From: JAJDXO01 sp965221855
Lineage (GTDB): Bacteria; Pseudomonadota; Alphaproteobacteria; Rhodospirillales; UBA2165
DNA: 64,000 nt
Assembly (NCBI GenBank): GCA_965221855.1
Contig: CBDCSV010000008.1
Span: 443,724-507,723 of the forward strand
Direction of reading: 5' to 3'
In this document: in pieces, positions 1-9,243 of the stretch
Layout: the number at the start of each line of letters is the position of its first letter
Position numbering within the stretch: position 1 is the stretch's first letter
Notes under the pieces: model-generated
What the model saw: only the letters and a program-made list of their open reading frames with translations
Told to the model about the DNA's origin: nothing
Databases searched by the model: none
Translations under genes and position numbers: made by a program

Positions 1-2
1 CC

Positions 3-56
3 GTTCGCCGGGCACGGAAACTGGAGCGCAAGCGCCTGGAGCGCGAAGGCTTCTAG
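3..56 (+). CDS. rpsU: C-terminal end of probable 30S ribosomal protein S21 (partial)
   Basis: Only the last 17 codons and a TAG stop are inside the window; the gene starts to the left. The visible peptide VRRARKLERKRLEREGF is strongly basic and resembles the C-terminal tail of alphaproteobacterial S21, a small-subunit ribosomal protein that binds near the 3' end of 16S rRNA. A rho-independent terminator follows 27 bases later, as expected for the last gene of a transcript. The identification rests on this short tail alone, so another small basic protein is possible. Confidence 0.55.
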   Translation, partial: VRRARKLERKRLEREGF

Positions 57-83
57 GAAGCCCCCGTTTCACGACCAGTGATC

Positions 84-112
84 AAGCCGCGTCTGGACAG
101 GACGCGGCTTTT
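84..112 (+). terminator. Rho-independent terminator
   Basis: A perfect 10-bp stem (AAGCCGCGTC pairing with GACGCGGCTT, loop of 7) runs directly into a T-run on the plus strand. It lies just after the rpsU-like stop and before the 3' end of the convergent pntB gene, so it ends the plus-strand transcript. Confidence 0.75.
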
Positions 113-133
113 GCACGTCCGGACGGCCCCCTG

Positions 134-1525
134 CTAACCGACCGCTTGAACGATTTCCTCGGTGGTCTTTTTGGCGTCTCCGAACACCATCATGGTGTTG
201 TCCCGGAAGAACAGCTCGTTGTCGACGCCGGCGTAGCCGGACGCCATGGAGCGTTTCAGGAACAGCACCGTTCCCGAATTCTCGACATCCAAGATCGGCA
301 TGCCGTAAATCGGGCTCGCGGTGTCCGTCTTCGCCGCCGGGTTGGTCACGTCGTTGGCGCCGATGACGAACGCCACGTCGGCGGTCGAGAATTCGTGGTT
401 GATTTCCTCCAGCTCGAAGACCTCGTCGTAAGGCACGTTGGCCTCCGCCAGAAGCACGTTCATGTGGCCGGGCATCCGCCCGGCGACGGGGTGAACGGCG
501 TAGGCCACTTCGACACCCTCTTCCTTCAACAGATCACTCATTTCGCGGAGCGCGTGCTGGGCCTGGGCGACGGCCATGCCATAGCCCGGAACGATGATGA
601 CCTTGGACGCGTTCTTGAGGATGAAGCCGGCGTCCTCGGCGCTGCCGGATTTGACCGCGCGGTCGCCGGCGGGCCCCGCCGCGGCCGCATCCGAATCGCC
701 GCCGAACCCGCCGAGCAGCACATTGAAGATGGAGCGGTTCATGCCCTTGCACATGATGTAGGACAGGATGGCGCCCGACGAGCCCACCAGCGCGCCGGTA
801 ATGATCAATGCCGTATTGGACAGCGTGAACCCGATGCCGCACGCGGCCCAGCCGGAATAGGAGTTGAGCATGCTGACGACCACGGGCATGTCGGCGCCCC
901 CGATGGGGATAATGATCAGGAAGCCGATCAGGAACGACAGGACGACGATGGTCCAGAACGCGTCATCGCCGTTGGAAACGACCAGCCAAACGACAGCGGC
1001 GACGATGGCGATGCCGATCAGCGCGTTGAGCGGATGCTGCCCCGGGAAGACGATGGGCGATCCGGACATGACGCCCTGCAGTTTCGCGAACGCGATGACC
1101 GAACCGGAAAAGGTGATCGCGCCGATGGCGGTACCGAGGGCCATTTCAATCAGGCTGGCCGTGGCGATATCGCCCCGCGCGCCGATACCGTAGGCTTCCG
1201 GCGCGAAGAATGCCGCGGCGGCGACGGCGACGGCGGCAAGCCCGACCAGCGAGTGGAACGCCGCCACCAGCTGCGGCAAAGCCGTCATTTGGATCTTGAG
1301 CGCGACGACGGTGCCGATTGCGCCGCCGATGACGACGCCGAGGAGAATCAGTTCGAAGCTGATGATGGTGGGATCGGCGAGCGTCGTGGCAACCGCCACG
1401 ATCATGCCGACGATGCCGAACATGTTGCCCTGACGCGCCGATTCGGGGGAACTCAGGCCGCGAAGCGCCAGGATGAAGCACACGGCGGCGAAGAGGTAGG
1501 CGAAGCCTGTTGCTGTTTCACTCAT
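134..1525 (-). CDS. pntB: Proton-translocating NAD(P) transhydrogenase, beta subunit
   Basis: 463 aa. PntB carries most of the membrane segments (domain II) and the NADP(H)-binding domain III of transhydrogenase, which couples hydride transfer from NADH to NADP+ to proton entry and so supplies NADPH. The first ~260 residues are a series of hydrophobic helices rich in Gly and Ala; the C-terminal part has the nucleotide-binding segment VIIVPGYGMAVAQAQHAL and the downstream GANDVTNPAA motif. The start MSETATG was chosen because the open frame upstream runs into pntAB in another frame and looks non-coding. Third gene of pntAA-pntAB-pntB, 10 bases after pntAB. Confidence 0.96.
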   Translation of the reverse strand: MSETATGFAYLFAAVCFILALRGLSSPESARQGNMFGIVGMIVAVATTLADPTIISFELILLGVVIGGAIGTVVALKIQMTALPQLVAAFHSLVGLAAVAVAAAAFFAPEAYGIGARGDIATASLIEMALGTAIGAITFSGSVIAFAKLQGVMSGSPIVFPGQHPLNALIGIAIVAAVVWLVVSNGDDAFWTIVVLSFLIGFLIIIPIGGADMPVVVSMLNSYSGWAACGIGFTLSNTALIITGALVGSSGAILSYIMCKGMNRSIFNVLLGGFGGDSDAAAAGPAGDRAVKSGSAEDAGFILKNASKVIIVPGYGMAVAQAQHALREMSDLLKEEGVEVAYAVHPVAGRMPGHMNVLLAEANVPYDEVFELEEINHEFSTADVAFVIGANDVTNPAAKTDTASPIYGMPILDVENSGTVLFLKRSMASGYAGVDNELFFRDNTMMVFGDAKKTTEEIVQAVG

Positions 1526-1535
1526 CCGGCGTCCC

Positions 1536-1862
1536 CTATTTCTTCGCTTTTTTCTTGTACATGGAGAGCATCCGCTGGGTGACGATGAAGCCGCCGAAGA
1601 TGTTGACCGACGCCAGGGTGACCGCGACGAAGCCCATGATCTTGGAAAAGGACAGATCCGCGGGACCCGCGGCAATCAGCGCGCCGACGATGATCACCGA
1701 CGAGATCGCGTTGGTGACGCTCATCAGCGGCGAGTGCAAGGCGGGCGTCACGCTCCAGACCACGTAGAACCCGACGAACACCGCGAGAGCAAAAACCGTA
1801 AACAGGAAAATGAACGGATCGCCGGCGACGGCGCCCTCCATGGCCTTCTCAGCCGCATCCAT
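1536..1862 (-). CDS. pntAB: NAD(P) transhydrogenase, small membrane subunit (alpha-2)
   Basis: 108 aa. In Rhodospirillum-type transhydrogenases the alpha chain is split; this short subunit supplies the membrane helices that the undivided PntA of enterobacteria carries at its C-terminus. Three or four hydrophobic helices are visible (for example IFLFTVFALAVFVGFYVVW) with a lysine-rich tail ending MYKKKAKK. It sits between pntAA and pntB with 2 and 10 bases between stops and starts, so the three are very probably co-transcribed and assembled in the inner membrane. Confidence 0.95.
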   Translation of the reverse strand: MDAAEKAMEGAVAGDPFIFLFTVFALAVFVGFYVVWSVTPALHSPLMSVTNAISSVIIVGALIAAGPADLSFSKIMGFVAVTLASVNIFGGFIVTQRMLSMYKKKAKK

Positions 1863-1864
1863 GT

Positions 1865-3013
1865 CTAACCCTCCTTCGGCGCCAGGGCCGGATGGACAAC
1901 CTGTCCGTCCTTGCAGACCAGCGTGCCGGTAATGATTTCGTCTTCCCAATCGATGGAGAATTGTTTCGTCTCCGGGTCGACCAGGGGTGTGATGAAGTTG
2001 ACCAGGTTCTTGGCGAACAATGTGCTGGCATCCTCGGCCAGCCGCGCCGGCACATTGGCGTGACCGACGATGGTTACGCCATCCTTCTTGACGGTCCGGC
2101 CCAGTTCGGCGCCCTCGACGTTGCCGCCGGCCTCGACGGCGAGGTCGACGATGACGGCGCCTTCGGGCATGGACCTGACCATCGCCTCGGTGACGAGCGT
2201 CGGCGCGGGACGGCCGGGAATCAGGGCCGTGGTGATAACCACGTCCTGCTTCTTGATGTGCTCGGCAACCACCTGTTTCTGCTTCTCGAAGTACTCGGGC
2301 GGCATTTCCTTGGCGTATCCGCCCTCGGTCTGGGCGTCTTTCTCCATTTCCGGATCGACCTCGAGGAACTTGCCGCCGAGGCTCTCCACCTGCTCCTTGG
2401 TCGCGGGACGCACGTCGGTCGCCGTTACGACGGCCCCCATCCGCTTCGCGGTCGCGATGGCTTGCAGGCCGGCGACGCCGACCCCCATGATAAACACCTT
2501 GGCGGGCGCGATGGTTCCCGCGGCCGTCATCATCATGGGGAATGCCCGGCCCAGTTCCCCGGCCGCGTCGAGCACGGCCTTGTAGCCGGCGAGGTTGCTT
2601 TGCGACGACAGGATGTCCATGGACTGAGCCCGGGTGATTCGCGGCAGAAGCTCCATGGCGAATCCGGTGACCCCGGCATCCGCGCACGCCTTGATCGCTT
2701 CCGGCTCCGACAGGGCCGAAAGGTGCGCCATCAACATGGCGCCTTTCTTCATGTTCGCGACCTCGTTGTCGCCGTCCGTCCGGGGCGCGCGGATTTTCAG
2801 AACGATGTCGGCGTCGCCGAGCGCTTCGGCCGCGCTGCCGGCAATGTCCGCACCGGCTTCCCTGAAGCTCTCGTCGCTGAAGTTCGAGCCTTCGCCGGCA
2901 CCGCTCTCGACCACGACGTCGAAGCCGAGACCGACCAGTTTCTTCACGGAGTCGGGAGACGCCGCCACCCGCAACTCGTGGTCGCGGCGTTCCTTGGGAA
3001 CCGCAATTTTCAT
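1865..3013 (-). CDS. pntAA: NAD(P) transhydrogenase, NAD(H)-binding subunit (alpha-1)
   Basis: 382 aa, soluble domain I that binds NAD(H). It begins MKIAVPKER, the usual start of this family and of the related alanine dehydrogenases. The Rossmann segment around FIMGVGVAGLQAIATAKRMG and the loop with RPATKEQVESLGGKF (about residues 165-205) are present. The start is preceded by AAGGGGC at good spacing; an in-frame ATG 69 bases upstream has no family-like sequence behind it. First gene of the pnt operon, 110 bases after the stop of the UbiB-family gene. Confidence 0.96.
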   Translation of the reverse strand: MKIAVPKERRDHELRVAASPDSVKKLVGLGFDVVVESGAGEGSNFSDESFREAGADIAGSAAEALGDADIVLKIRAPRTDGDNEVANMKKGAMLMAHLSALSEPEAIKACADAGVTGFAMELLPRITRAQSMDILSSQSNLAGYKAVLDAAGELGRAFPMMMTAAGTIAPAKVFIMGVGVAGLQAIATAKRMGAVVTATDVRPATKEQVESLGGKFLEVDPEMEKDAQTEGGYAKEMPPEYFEKQKQVVAEHIKKQDVVITTALIPGRPAPTLVTEAMVRSMPEGAVIVDLAVEAGGNVEGAELGRTVKKDGVTIVGHANVPARLAEDASTLFAKNLVNFITPLVDPETKQFSIDWEDEIITGTLVCKDGQVVHPALAPKEG

Positions 3014-3123
3014 CAAGAGCCCCTTGTTGGGAAAACGCGTGAAATCCGGCGACAAAATGCCGATTCGGCGCCTATTTGCCAAGCAGGAATCCCAATTTCG
3101 GCGGATCGGAATTACGGCGAACC

Positions 3124-4464
3124 CTATTCCCCGGCGTCCAGGCCAACCATCGCCAGCGCATCGGCCTGACGCTGCCCAAGGTTCTCGGCGTTAAAGTCGT
3201 CGATGAGTTCGTGGAACAGCCGGTGCCAGTTGATCTCGGCGCGGAGATGGGTGAACACGGAACCGAGACCGATGGCGGCCCGATCCATGAGCACGAACTC
3301 CCTCGGCGGCTGCACGCCGCCGACCCGATCCAGTTCCTGGCGAACCTTCATCGCCACTTCGGCCCCGTATAGCCCCTGCTCTCTCTGAATTGGCCGGGCG
3401 CCATCCTCGAGCAACGGCGCATAGACGAACTCGGCCCACAGGTTGAGGATGTCGATCAGCTCGTCATCGAGGCCGGTGAAGCCCCAGGTCTCGTAGGCAT
3501 GAACCGCAAGATCGCGATTGCCGTCGCGCAGCGCCATATAGAGATCGATGACCCCCCTCACGAAGTGGGGCTGAAACACCCGGATACATCCGAAGTCCAA
3601 TAGATTGATCGCGTGGTCGTCACGGACGGTGTAGTTGCCGAGGTGAGGATCGCCGTGAATGATTCCGAAATAGTAAAACGGCACATACCAGGCCCGGAAC
3701 ATGTTGTAGGCGACCCGGTTCCGCGCCTCGACATCGGTATCCACGAACTCCAGGAGCGGTTTGCCCTCCAACCAGGCCATGGTCAGCAATCGGGCCGCGG
3801 AGAGATCGGGTTCGACCTCCGGCACGTGCACGCCCGGCTCATCCGCCAGCATGTGATGATAGAGCTGAATGTGCTTCGCCTCGCGGGCGTAGTCGAGTTC
3901 CTCGCGCAGCCGGTCGGACAGTTCCTGGTGAACCTCGCTGGGATCGATCGCCTTTTCGTAGCGGCGGTAAACGGAAAACACCAACTTCAACTGCTTCAGG
4001 TCGGCCTCGACCACCGAGTTCATATCCGGGTATTGCAGCTTGCAGGCGAGCGTTTTCCCGTCGCGCCCGACGGCCCGGTGCACCTGGCCAAGGGAGGCCG
4101 CGGCCGCCGCGCCATGCTCGAAACTGTCGAACTTATCCTGCCAATCGGGCCCCAGTTCCGCCGCCATCCGCCGTTTGACGAAGTTCCATCCCATGGAGGG
4201 AGCATTGGACTGAAGTTCGGCCAACTGGCTTGCATATTCGCCCGGCAGCGCGTTGGGAATGGTCGATAGAATTTGCGCGACCTTCATAAGCGGTCCCTTG
4301 AGGCCGCCGAGAGCCTCCTTCAGGTCCGCCGCGTGCTCCAAACGATCCAGCTTGAGGCCGAGATAACGCTCGCCCGCGAACCGCGCCGCCAGGCCGCCGA
4401 CGGCCCGCCCGACTTTGGCGTAACGCATCGCCCGCCCACTGATGCTGTCATCGTCTTCCGCCAT
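3124..4464 (-). CDS. ABC1/UbiB (AarF) family atypical kinase
   Basis: 446 aa. UbiB/COQ8 proteins are atypical kinases or ATPases that support ubiquinone synthesis. Visible elements in order: the N-terminal KxGQ-type motif, here KVAQ (Gly replaced by Ala), the Ala-rich nucleotide loop AAAASLGQVH, the lysine in LACKLQYPD, the catalytic HGDPHLGN and the metal-binding DFG (LLDFGCIRVF). There are no clear membrane helices at the C-terminus, unlike canonical UbiB, so it belongs to a soluble ABC1 branch. It follows the pepF gene by 8 bases in the same direction. A direct role in ubiquinone synthesis is inference. Confidence 0.9.
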   Translation of the reverse strand: MAEDDDSISGRAMRYAKVGRAVGGLAARFAGERYLGLKLDRLEHAADLKEALGGLKGPLMKVAQILSTIPNALPGEYASQLAELQSNAPSMGWNFVKRRMAAELGPDWQDKFDSFEHGAAAAASLGQVHRAVGRDGKTLACKLQYPDMNSVVEADLKQLKLVFSVYRRYEKAIDPSEVHQELSDRLREELDYAREAKHIQLYHHMLADEPGVHVPEVEPDLSAARLLTMAWLEGKPLLEFVDTDVEARNRVAYNMFRAWYVPFYYFGIIHGDPHLGNYTVRDDHAINLLDFGCIRVFQPHFVRGVIDLYMALRDGNRDLAVHAYETWGFTGLDDELIDILNLWAEFVYAPLLEDGARPIQREQGLYGAEVAMKVRQELDRVGGVQPPREFVLMDRAAIGLGSVFTHLRAEINWHRLFHELIDDFNAENLGQRQADALAMVGLDAGE

Positions 4465-4472
4465 TCGCCCGC

Positions 4473-6248
4473 TCAGAACGTCGCTTCGAGTTCGTCGACG
4501 AAGCCGGAGACCACATTCAGGCCGCGTTCCCAGAAGCCGGGGTCGCCGGCATCGAGACCGAACGGCGCCAACAACTCCTTGTGGCGGAGCGTTCCTCCCG
4601 CTTTCAGCATTTCCAGGTACTTGGCCTGGAAATCGGGGTGTCCGTCCCTGAACAGCTCATAGAGTGAATTTACCAGACAATCCCCGAAGGCGTACGCATA
4701 GACGTAAAACGGCGAGTGAACGAAGTGGGGAATATACGCCCAATAACAGGCGTAGGATGGATCGAACTCGAAGGCGGGACCGAGGCTCCTGCCTTGTATG
4801 GACATCCAAATCTCGCCCAGCCGCTCGGGACCGAGCTCGCCTTCGGGACGCTCGTCGTGGACTTGCTGCTCGAATTCATAGAAGGCCGTTTGGCGGATCA
4901 CCGTATTGATCATGTCTTCGATCTTCGACGCCAGCATGACCCGTTTGGCCGCGGCATCGTCCTCCCGGTCGAGGAGTGCGCGGAAGGTCAGCATCTCTCC
5001 GAAAACCGATGCGGTTTCGGCGAGCGTCAGCGGCGTGTCGGCCAATAGCTGCCCCTGCGGCGCGGCCAGTGTCTGGTGGACGCCGTGACCGAGTTCATGG
5101 GCCAAGGTCATGATGTCGCGGGCCCTGCCGCGGTAGTTCATCAGGATATAGGGGTGAGCGGACGGCACCGTTGGATGGGAAAAGGCGCCCGAGTCCTTGC
5201 CCTCCCGGGGCCTTGCATCGATCCACGATCTGTCGAAAAAGACCGCCGCGCGCTCCGCCATTTCCGGGGAAAAGGCGCCGTAGGCGCCGAGCACGGTCTC
5301 CCGGGCCTCGTTCCACGGGGTGACCCGGTTCCCGGCGTCCGGCAGCGGCGCGTTGCGGTCCCAGTATTGAAGCTTCCCGAGCCCCATCCACCGCGCCTTC
5401 AGGAGGTAATAGCGGTGCGCAATATCTTCATATCGGGCGCTGACGGACTGGACCAAAGCGTCGACGACCTCATCCTCCACCCGGTTGGAAAGATTACGCC
5501 GCGACACCGGCCGGGGAAACTTGCGCCACCGATCCTCGATTTCCTTGTCCTTGGCCAGGGTATTGGTGATCAGCGCCAACAGGCGGATATTGCGGCCGAG
5601 CCCGTCCGCGAATGCCCGGGCGGCGGTCTCGCGGCGCGCGCCGTCGGGGTCCGACATCATGTCGAGCACTTCACCGGACGTGAGCCGTTGCTCGTCCACC
5701 ACGAAGCGCATGGCCGACATGGTTTCATCGAACAGCCGGTTCCACGCACCGCGGCCGGTCACGGATTTTTCGTGCAACAGCCGTTCCAGCTCATCGGAGA
5801 GCTGGTGCGGGCGTAGCTCACGGACCGTCCGAATCCACGACGCATACCGACCGACCTCCGGCGTCTCCATGAGCGCCGCCATGGCCGCATCATCGATGTC
5901 GTTCAACTGCAGTTCAAAAAAGACCGTCCGGGAGGAGACCGCGGTTACGCGCTCCTTGACCGACTGGTAGAACCGGGCCGTCGCCGGATCGGAGGAATCG
6001 GCGGCGAACATTAGCTGGGCGAAGCTCATCGCGCGGGACAGGGTCTCGCCGAGAATTTCGTAGTCCGTGATCGCCTTGGCCAGACCGGGACCATCGACCC
6101 GCTGAAGCCGTCCATCGTATGCATCGGCGAATGCCGCCGCGTCCGCCGCCGCACGCTCCAGGTCGGCACGGAGTTCGGGGTCGTCCATACCCGCGTAAAG
6201 GTCGGTCAGGTCCCATTCGGGCGCCTCGTCGGCGGCAATGGAAATCAT
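4473..6248 (-). CDS. pepF: Oligoendopeptidase F (M3 family zinc metallopeptidase)
   Basis: 591 aa, the usual length for bacterial PepF. The protein is cytoplasmic and degrades short peptides. The zinc motif HELGHGVHQ (about residue 382) is intact, and the downstream family motif around TLAETASVFGEML supplies the third zinc ligand (Glu). The start ATG is the first in frame. It heads a two-gene minus-strand unit with the ABC1 kinase gene and diverges from the acyl-CoA ligase gene; the 180-base gap between them should hold both promoters. Confidence 0.94.
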   Translation of the reverse strand: MISIAADEAPEWDLTDLYAGMDDPELRADLERAAADAAAFADAYDGRLQRVDGPGLAKAITDYEILGETLSRAMSFAQLMFAADSSDPATARFYQSVKERVTAVSSRTVFFELQLNDIDDAAMAALMETPEVGRYASWIRTVRELRPHQLSDELERLLHEKSVTGRGAWNRLFDETMSAMRFVVDEQRLTSGEVLDMMSDPDGARRETAARAFADGLGRNIRLLALITNTLAKDKEIEDRWRKFPRPVSRRNLSNRVEDEVVDALVQSVSARYEDIAHRYYLLKARWMGLGKLQYWDRNAPLPDAGNRVTPWNEARETVLGAYGAFSPEMAERAAVFFDRSWIDARPREGKDSGAFSHPTVPSAHPYILMNYRGRARDIMTLAHELGHGVHQTLAAPQGQLLADTPLTLAETASVFGEMLTFRALLDREDDAAAKRVMLASKIEDMINTVIRQTAFYEFEQQVHDERPEGELGPERLGEIWMSIQGRSLGPAFEFDPSYACYWAYIPHFVHSPFYVYAYAFGDCLVNSLYELFRDGHPDFQAKYLEMLKAGGTLRHKELLAPFGLDAGDPGFWERGLNVVSGFVDELEATF

Positions 6249-6428
6249 GAATTTCGTTCCTCATATTCGGGCCGTCGCCGGCCCATCCGGTGAACAGTTG
6301 ATTTCCCGACCGATATAAGGCTGGATACGGGGTGCGGCAATGGCCGGATCTTGACCCCGTTGAGGTCGGCACGGCTCAAACAATAAGATAGCCGCCAACC
6401 GGGAGTGCAATAAATTTAGGAGCAACCG

Positions 6429-8216
6429 ATGCCCGAGTACGCTTGGCCAAATCTCGTGACCATGTTCTTCGACCAGGCCGAGAAGCATGGGGACAAACCG
6501 TTCCTGTGGGCGAAGGAAGACGGCGCTTATCAGTCTCGCAGTTGGACCGAAACCGCCCACGACATATCGGCACTCGCCCGAGGCCTCAATTCGCTTGGCG
6601 TTGGTGAAGGAGACCGGGTGGCGCTGGTATCGGAGAACCGCCCCGAGTGGTTGATTGCCGAACTGGCGATCATGTCCGCGGGCGCGATTCCGGTCCCCGC
6701 CTACACCACCAATCTGGTCTCCGATCATACCCACATCCTGTCGGATTCGGGCGCGGTCGGCGCCCTGGTCTCGACCCGGAAATTGGCGGAAAACCTGATT
6801 CCCGCCGCACACCAATCCGACAGCGCGCGATTTGTCATCGGCATTGAGCACCTCGAGGCCGATCAGCCGGTGAACGCCGAACTGCTCGATTGGCCGGCCG
6901 TCCTCGAGCGGGGCCGGGACGATCCGGACACCATTCGCGAGGCGGCCCGTGACATCGGCACGGACCGGACCGCCGTCATCATCTACACGTCGGGGACGGG
7001 AGGGGCGCCCAAGGGCGTCATGCTGTCTCACCGGGCGATCCTTCACAACTGCGCCGGCGCCCTGCATGCGATCGAGGAGATGGGTATCGGCGAGGAAGTG
7101 TTTCTGTCCTTCCTGCCCCTGTCACATTCCTATGAACACATGGCCGGTCAATTCTTCCCGATTTCCATCGGCGCTCAAATCTATTACGCCGAGGGCGCCG
7201 AACATCTGAGCCGCAACATGCCGGAGGCGCGGCCCACCATGATGACCGCGGTTCCCCGGCTGTACGAGCTTTTGTACAGCCGGATAACCAAGGGGGTGGC
7301 GGACGCGGGCGGCCTGAAGCAGAAGCTGTTCAACAAGGCCGTCGAGCTGGGCATAAAGAAATTTCACGATCCCAATTCGCTGACCGTCGGCGAACGGATC
7401 GTCGACCGGGTGGTCGACAAGCTGGTCCGGGACAAGGTGCGGGCGAATTTTGGCGGACGCCTCCGGGTACTGGTTTCGGGCGGCGCGCCGCTCAACCAGG
7501 ATATCGGCATGTTTTTCACCGGGCTCGGCCTGAATTTGCTGCAGGGCTACGGCCTTACGGAGTCGGCCCCGCTCATCAGCGTCAATCTGCCCAACAAGAT
7601 CAAAATGCATACGGTCGGCCCGCCGGTGCTCAACACCGAGGTCAGGATCGCCGAAGACGGCGAAATTCTGGTGCGCGGCGATCTGGTGATGCAGGGCTAT
7701 TGGCAAAACGCCGAGGCGACCTCCGAGGTCATCCGGGACGGGTGGCTGCATACGGGTGACGTCGGCAGCATCGACGAAGACGGCTACATTCAAATCACCG
7801 ACCGGAAGAAGGACATCATCGTCAATTCCGGCGGCGACAACGTATCGCCCCAGAGGGTCGAGGGCTTTCTGGCGCTGGAACCGGAAATTGCGCAAGCCAT
7901 GGTGTACGGCGACAAGCGTCCGCACCTGGTCGCCGTACTGGTGCCGGACGAGGAGTTCGCCAAAGAGTGGGCGAAGACAAATGGTGTGACGGACGAGTTC
8001 GAAGACCTGGCCGAAAACAAGGAATTCGTCGGCGTGCTGGCGGAATCCGTCGATCGGGTGAACGGCGGGCTCTCGACCATTGAACGAATCCGGCGGTTCA
8101 TCGTCGCAACCGAGGCGTTTTCCATCGAGAACGAGATGATGACGCCGAGCCTGAAGGTCCGGCGCTTCAAGGTCATTGAAAAATACGGATCCGCGCTCGA
8201 GGCGCTGTACCGCTAA
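6429..8216 (+). CDS. Long-chain acyl-CoA synthetase (AMP-forming)
   Basis: 595 aa member of the ANL superfamily, FadD15-like branch. It activates a carboxylic acid, most likely a fatty acid, to acyl-CoA via an acyl-adenylate. Motifs: P-loop-like YTSGTGGAPKGVMLSH (about residue 185), the YGLTESAP adenylate motif, the GWLHTGDVG hinge region and DRKKDIIVNSGG. The catalytic lysine region near the C-terminus (SLKVRRFKVIEKY) is present. RBS TTTAGGAGC lies just before the ATG. The stop overlaps the convergent epimerase gene by 4 bases. Confidence 0.93.
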   Translation: MPEYAWPNLVTMFFDQAEKHGDKPFLWAKEDGAYQSRSWTETAHDISALARGLNSLGVGEGDRVALVSENRPEWLIAELAIMSAGAIPVPAYTTNLVSDHTHILSDSGAVGALVSTRKLAENLIPAAHQSDSARFVIGIEHLEADQPVNAELLDWPAVLERGRDDPDTIREAARDIGTDRTAVIIYTSGTGGAPKGVMLSHRAILHNCAGALHAIEEMGIGEEVFLSFLPLSHSYEHMAGQFFPISIGAQIYYAEGAEHLSRNMPEARPTMMTAVPRLYELLYSRITKGVADAGGLKQKLFNKAVELGIKKFHDPNSLTVGERIVDRVVDKLVRDKVRANFGGRLRVLVSGGAPLNQDIGMFFTGLGLNLLQGYGLTESAPLISVNLPNKIKMHTVGPPVLNTEVRIAEDGEILVRGDLVMQGYWQNAEATSEVIRDGWLHTGDVGSIDEDGYIQITDRKKDIIVNSGGDNVSPQRVEGFLALEPEIAQAMVYGDKRPHLVAVLVPDEEFAKEWAKTNGVTDEFEDLAENKEFVGVLAESVDRVNGGLSTIERIRRFIVATEAFSIENEMMTPSLKVRRFKVIEKYGSALEALYR

Positions 8217-9193
8217 ACGCCGTAATACTCGCGGTACCACTTGATGAAACGGGGTATTCCTTCGGCAATATTGGTCGACGGCGTGAAGCCGAGGTCCGTT
8301 CGGGCGGTCTCGATATCGGCGTAGGTCTCCTGAACGTCGCCAGGCTGCATGGGCAGCAACTCGACCTCCGCCGTCGCGCCAAGCTCCTGTTCGATCAGGG
8401 CAATCAGGTCGGTCAGCGGCTCGGACCGGTGATTTCCCAGATTGTAAAGTTTGACCGGCGGGGCTCCGTCGCCGGCCCGGGGCGCTTTCTCCAGACACGC
8501 CAGGACGCCGGCGACGATATCGTCGATGTAGGTGAAATCACGCCGCATGTCCCCGTGATTGAAGACCTGGATGGGTTCGCCGGCCAGAATCTTTCTGGTA
8601 AAGATGAAGGCGGCCATATCGGGCCGTCCCCAGGGCCCGTAAACGGTAAAAAACCGTAGTCCGGTCATCGGGATGCCGTACAGCCGTCCATAGGAATTGG
8701 CGATAAGTTCGCCGCTCCGCTTGGTGGCGGCATACAGGGAAATCGGATCATCAGCCCGGCCGTCGACGCTGAACGGGAGGTCCTTGCCGGCGCCATATAC
8801 CGACGAGGAGCTGGCGAATACGAAGTGTTTCAAATCGGGAAGCCGCCGGCACATCTCCAGCACGTTGAGCTGACCGTCGATATTCGACCGGAGATAGGCG
8901 TGCGGGTTTTCCAGCGAATAGCGGACGCCCGCCTGAGCGGCCAAATGCACGATGCGGTCTATCGATTCATGGCTCGCGGCCAGCGCCATCATGCCGTCCC
9001 GCCCGGCGATATCCAATCGATGGAAGTCGAAACCGTCCCGGGCGGTCAGCAGTTCGAGCCGCGCCTCCTTCAGGGAGGGGTCGTAATAATCGTTGAGGTT
9101 GTCGATCCCAACGACCGCCTCGCCGGTATCCAACAATGCCTGGCAGACGTGAAAGCCGATGAATCCGGCGGCGCCGGTGACGAGGATTGACAT
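8213..9193 (-). CDS. NAD-dependent sugar-nucleotide epimerase, probably UDP-glucuronate 4-epimerase
   Basis: 326 aa extended SDR. The N-terminal NAD motif GAAGFIGFH (residues 7-15) follows the start MSILVTG. SSSSVYGAG and the SLYAATKRSGE active-site stretch (catalytic Tyr/Lys) are intact, and DNLNDYYDPSLKEARL is characteristic of the UDP-glucuronate/UDP-galacturonate 4-epimerase branch used for surface polysaccharide precursors. A longer open frame extends upstream but matches only a shadow of the next gene. It overlaps the acyl-CoA ligase stop by 4 bases tail to tail. The exact sugar is not proven by sequence. Confidence 0.9.
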   Translation of the reverse strand: MSILVTGAAGFIGFHVCQALLDTGEAVVGIDNLNDYYDPSLKEARLELLTARDGFDFHRLDIAGRDGMMALAASHESIDRIVHLAAQAGVRYSLENPHAYLRSNIDGQLNVLEMCRRLPDLKHFVFASSSSVYGAGKDLPFSVDGRADDPISLYAATKRSGELIANSYGRLYGIPMTGLRFFTVYGPWGRPDMAAFIFTRKILAGEPIQVFNHGDMRRDFTYIDDIVAGVLACLEKAPRAGDGAPPVKLYNLGNHRSEPLTDLIALIEQELGATAEVELLPMQPGDVQETYADIETARTDLGFTPSTNIAEGIPRFIKWYREYYGV

Positions 9194-9243
9194 GAGAACC
9201 CCGGGTAATGCCGACCGCGGATATAGCCTGAGTGCGCCCGCGA

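Noticed and set aside
146..1582. 478-codon open frame on the plus strand opposite pntB
   Set aside because: It is the GC-driven complement of a gene with strong family motifs; the translation is His/Arg/Asp-rich without any recognisable domain.
1892..3169. 425-codon plus-strand frame opposite pntAA
   Set aside because: Antisense shadow of a conserved gene; no ribosome site or domain.
7122..8498. 458-codon minus-strand frame opposite the acyl-CoA ligase gene
   Set aside because: Runs through the antisense of the ligase and into the epimerase gene in another frame; not protein-like.
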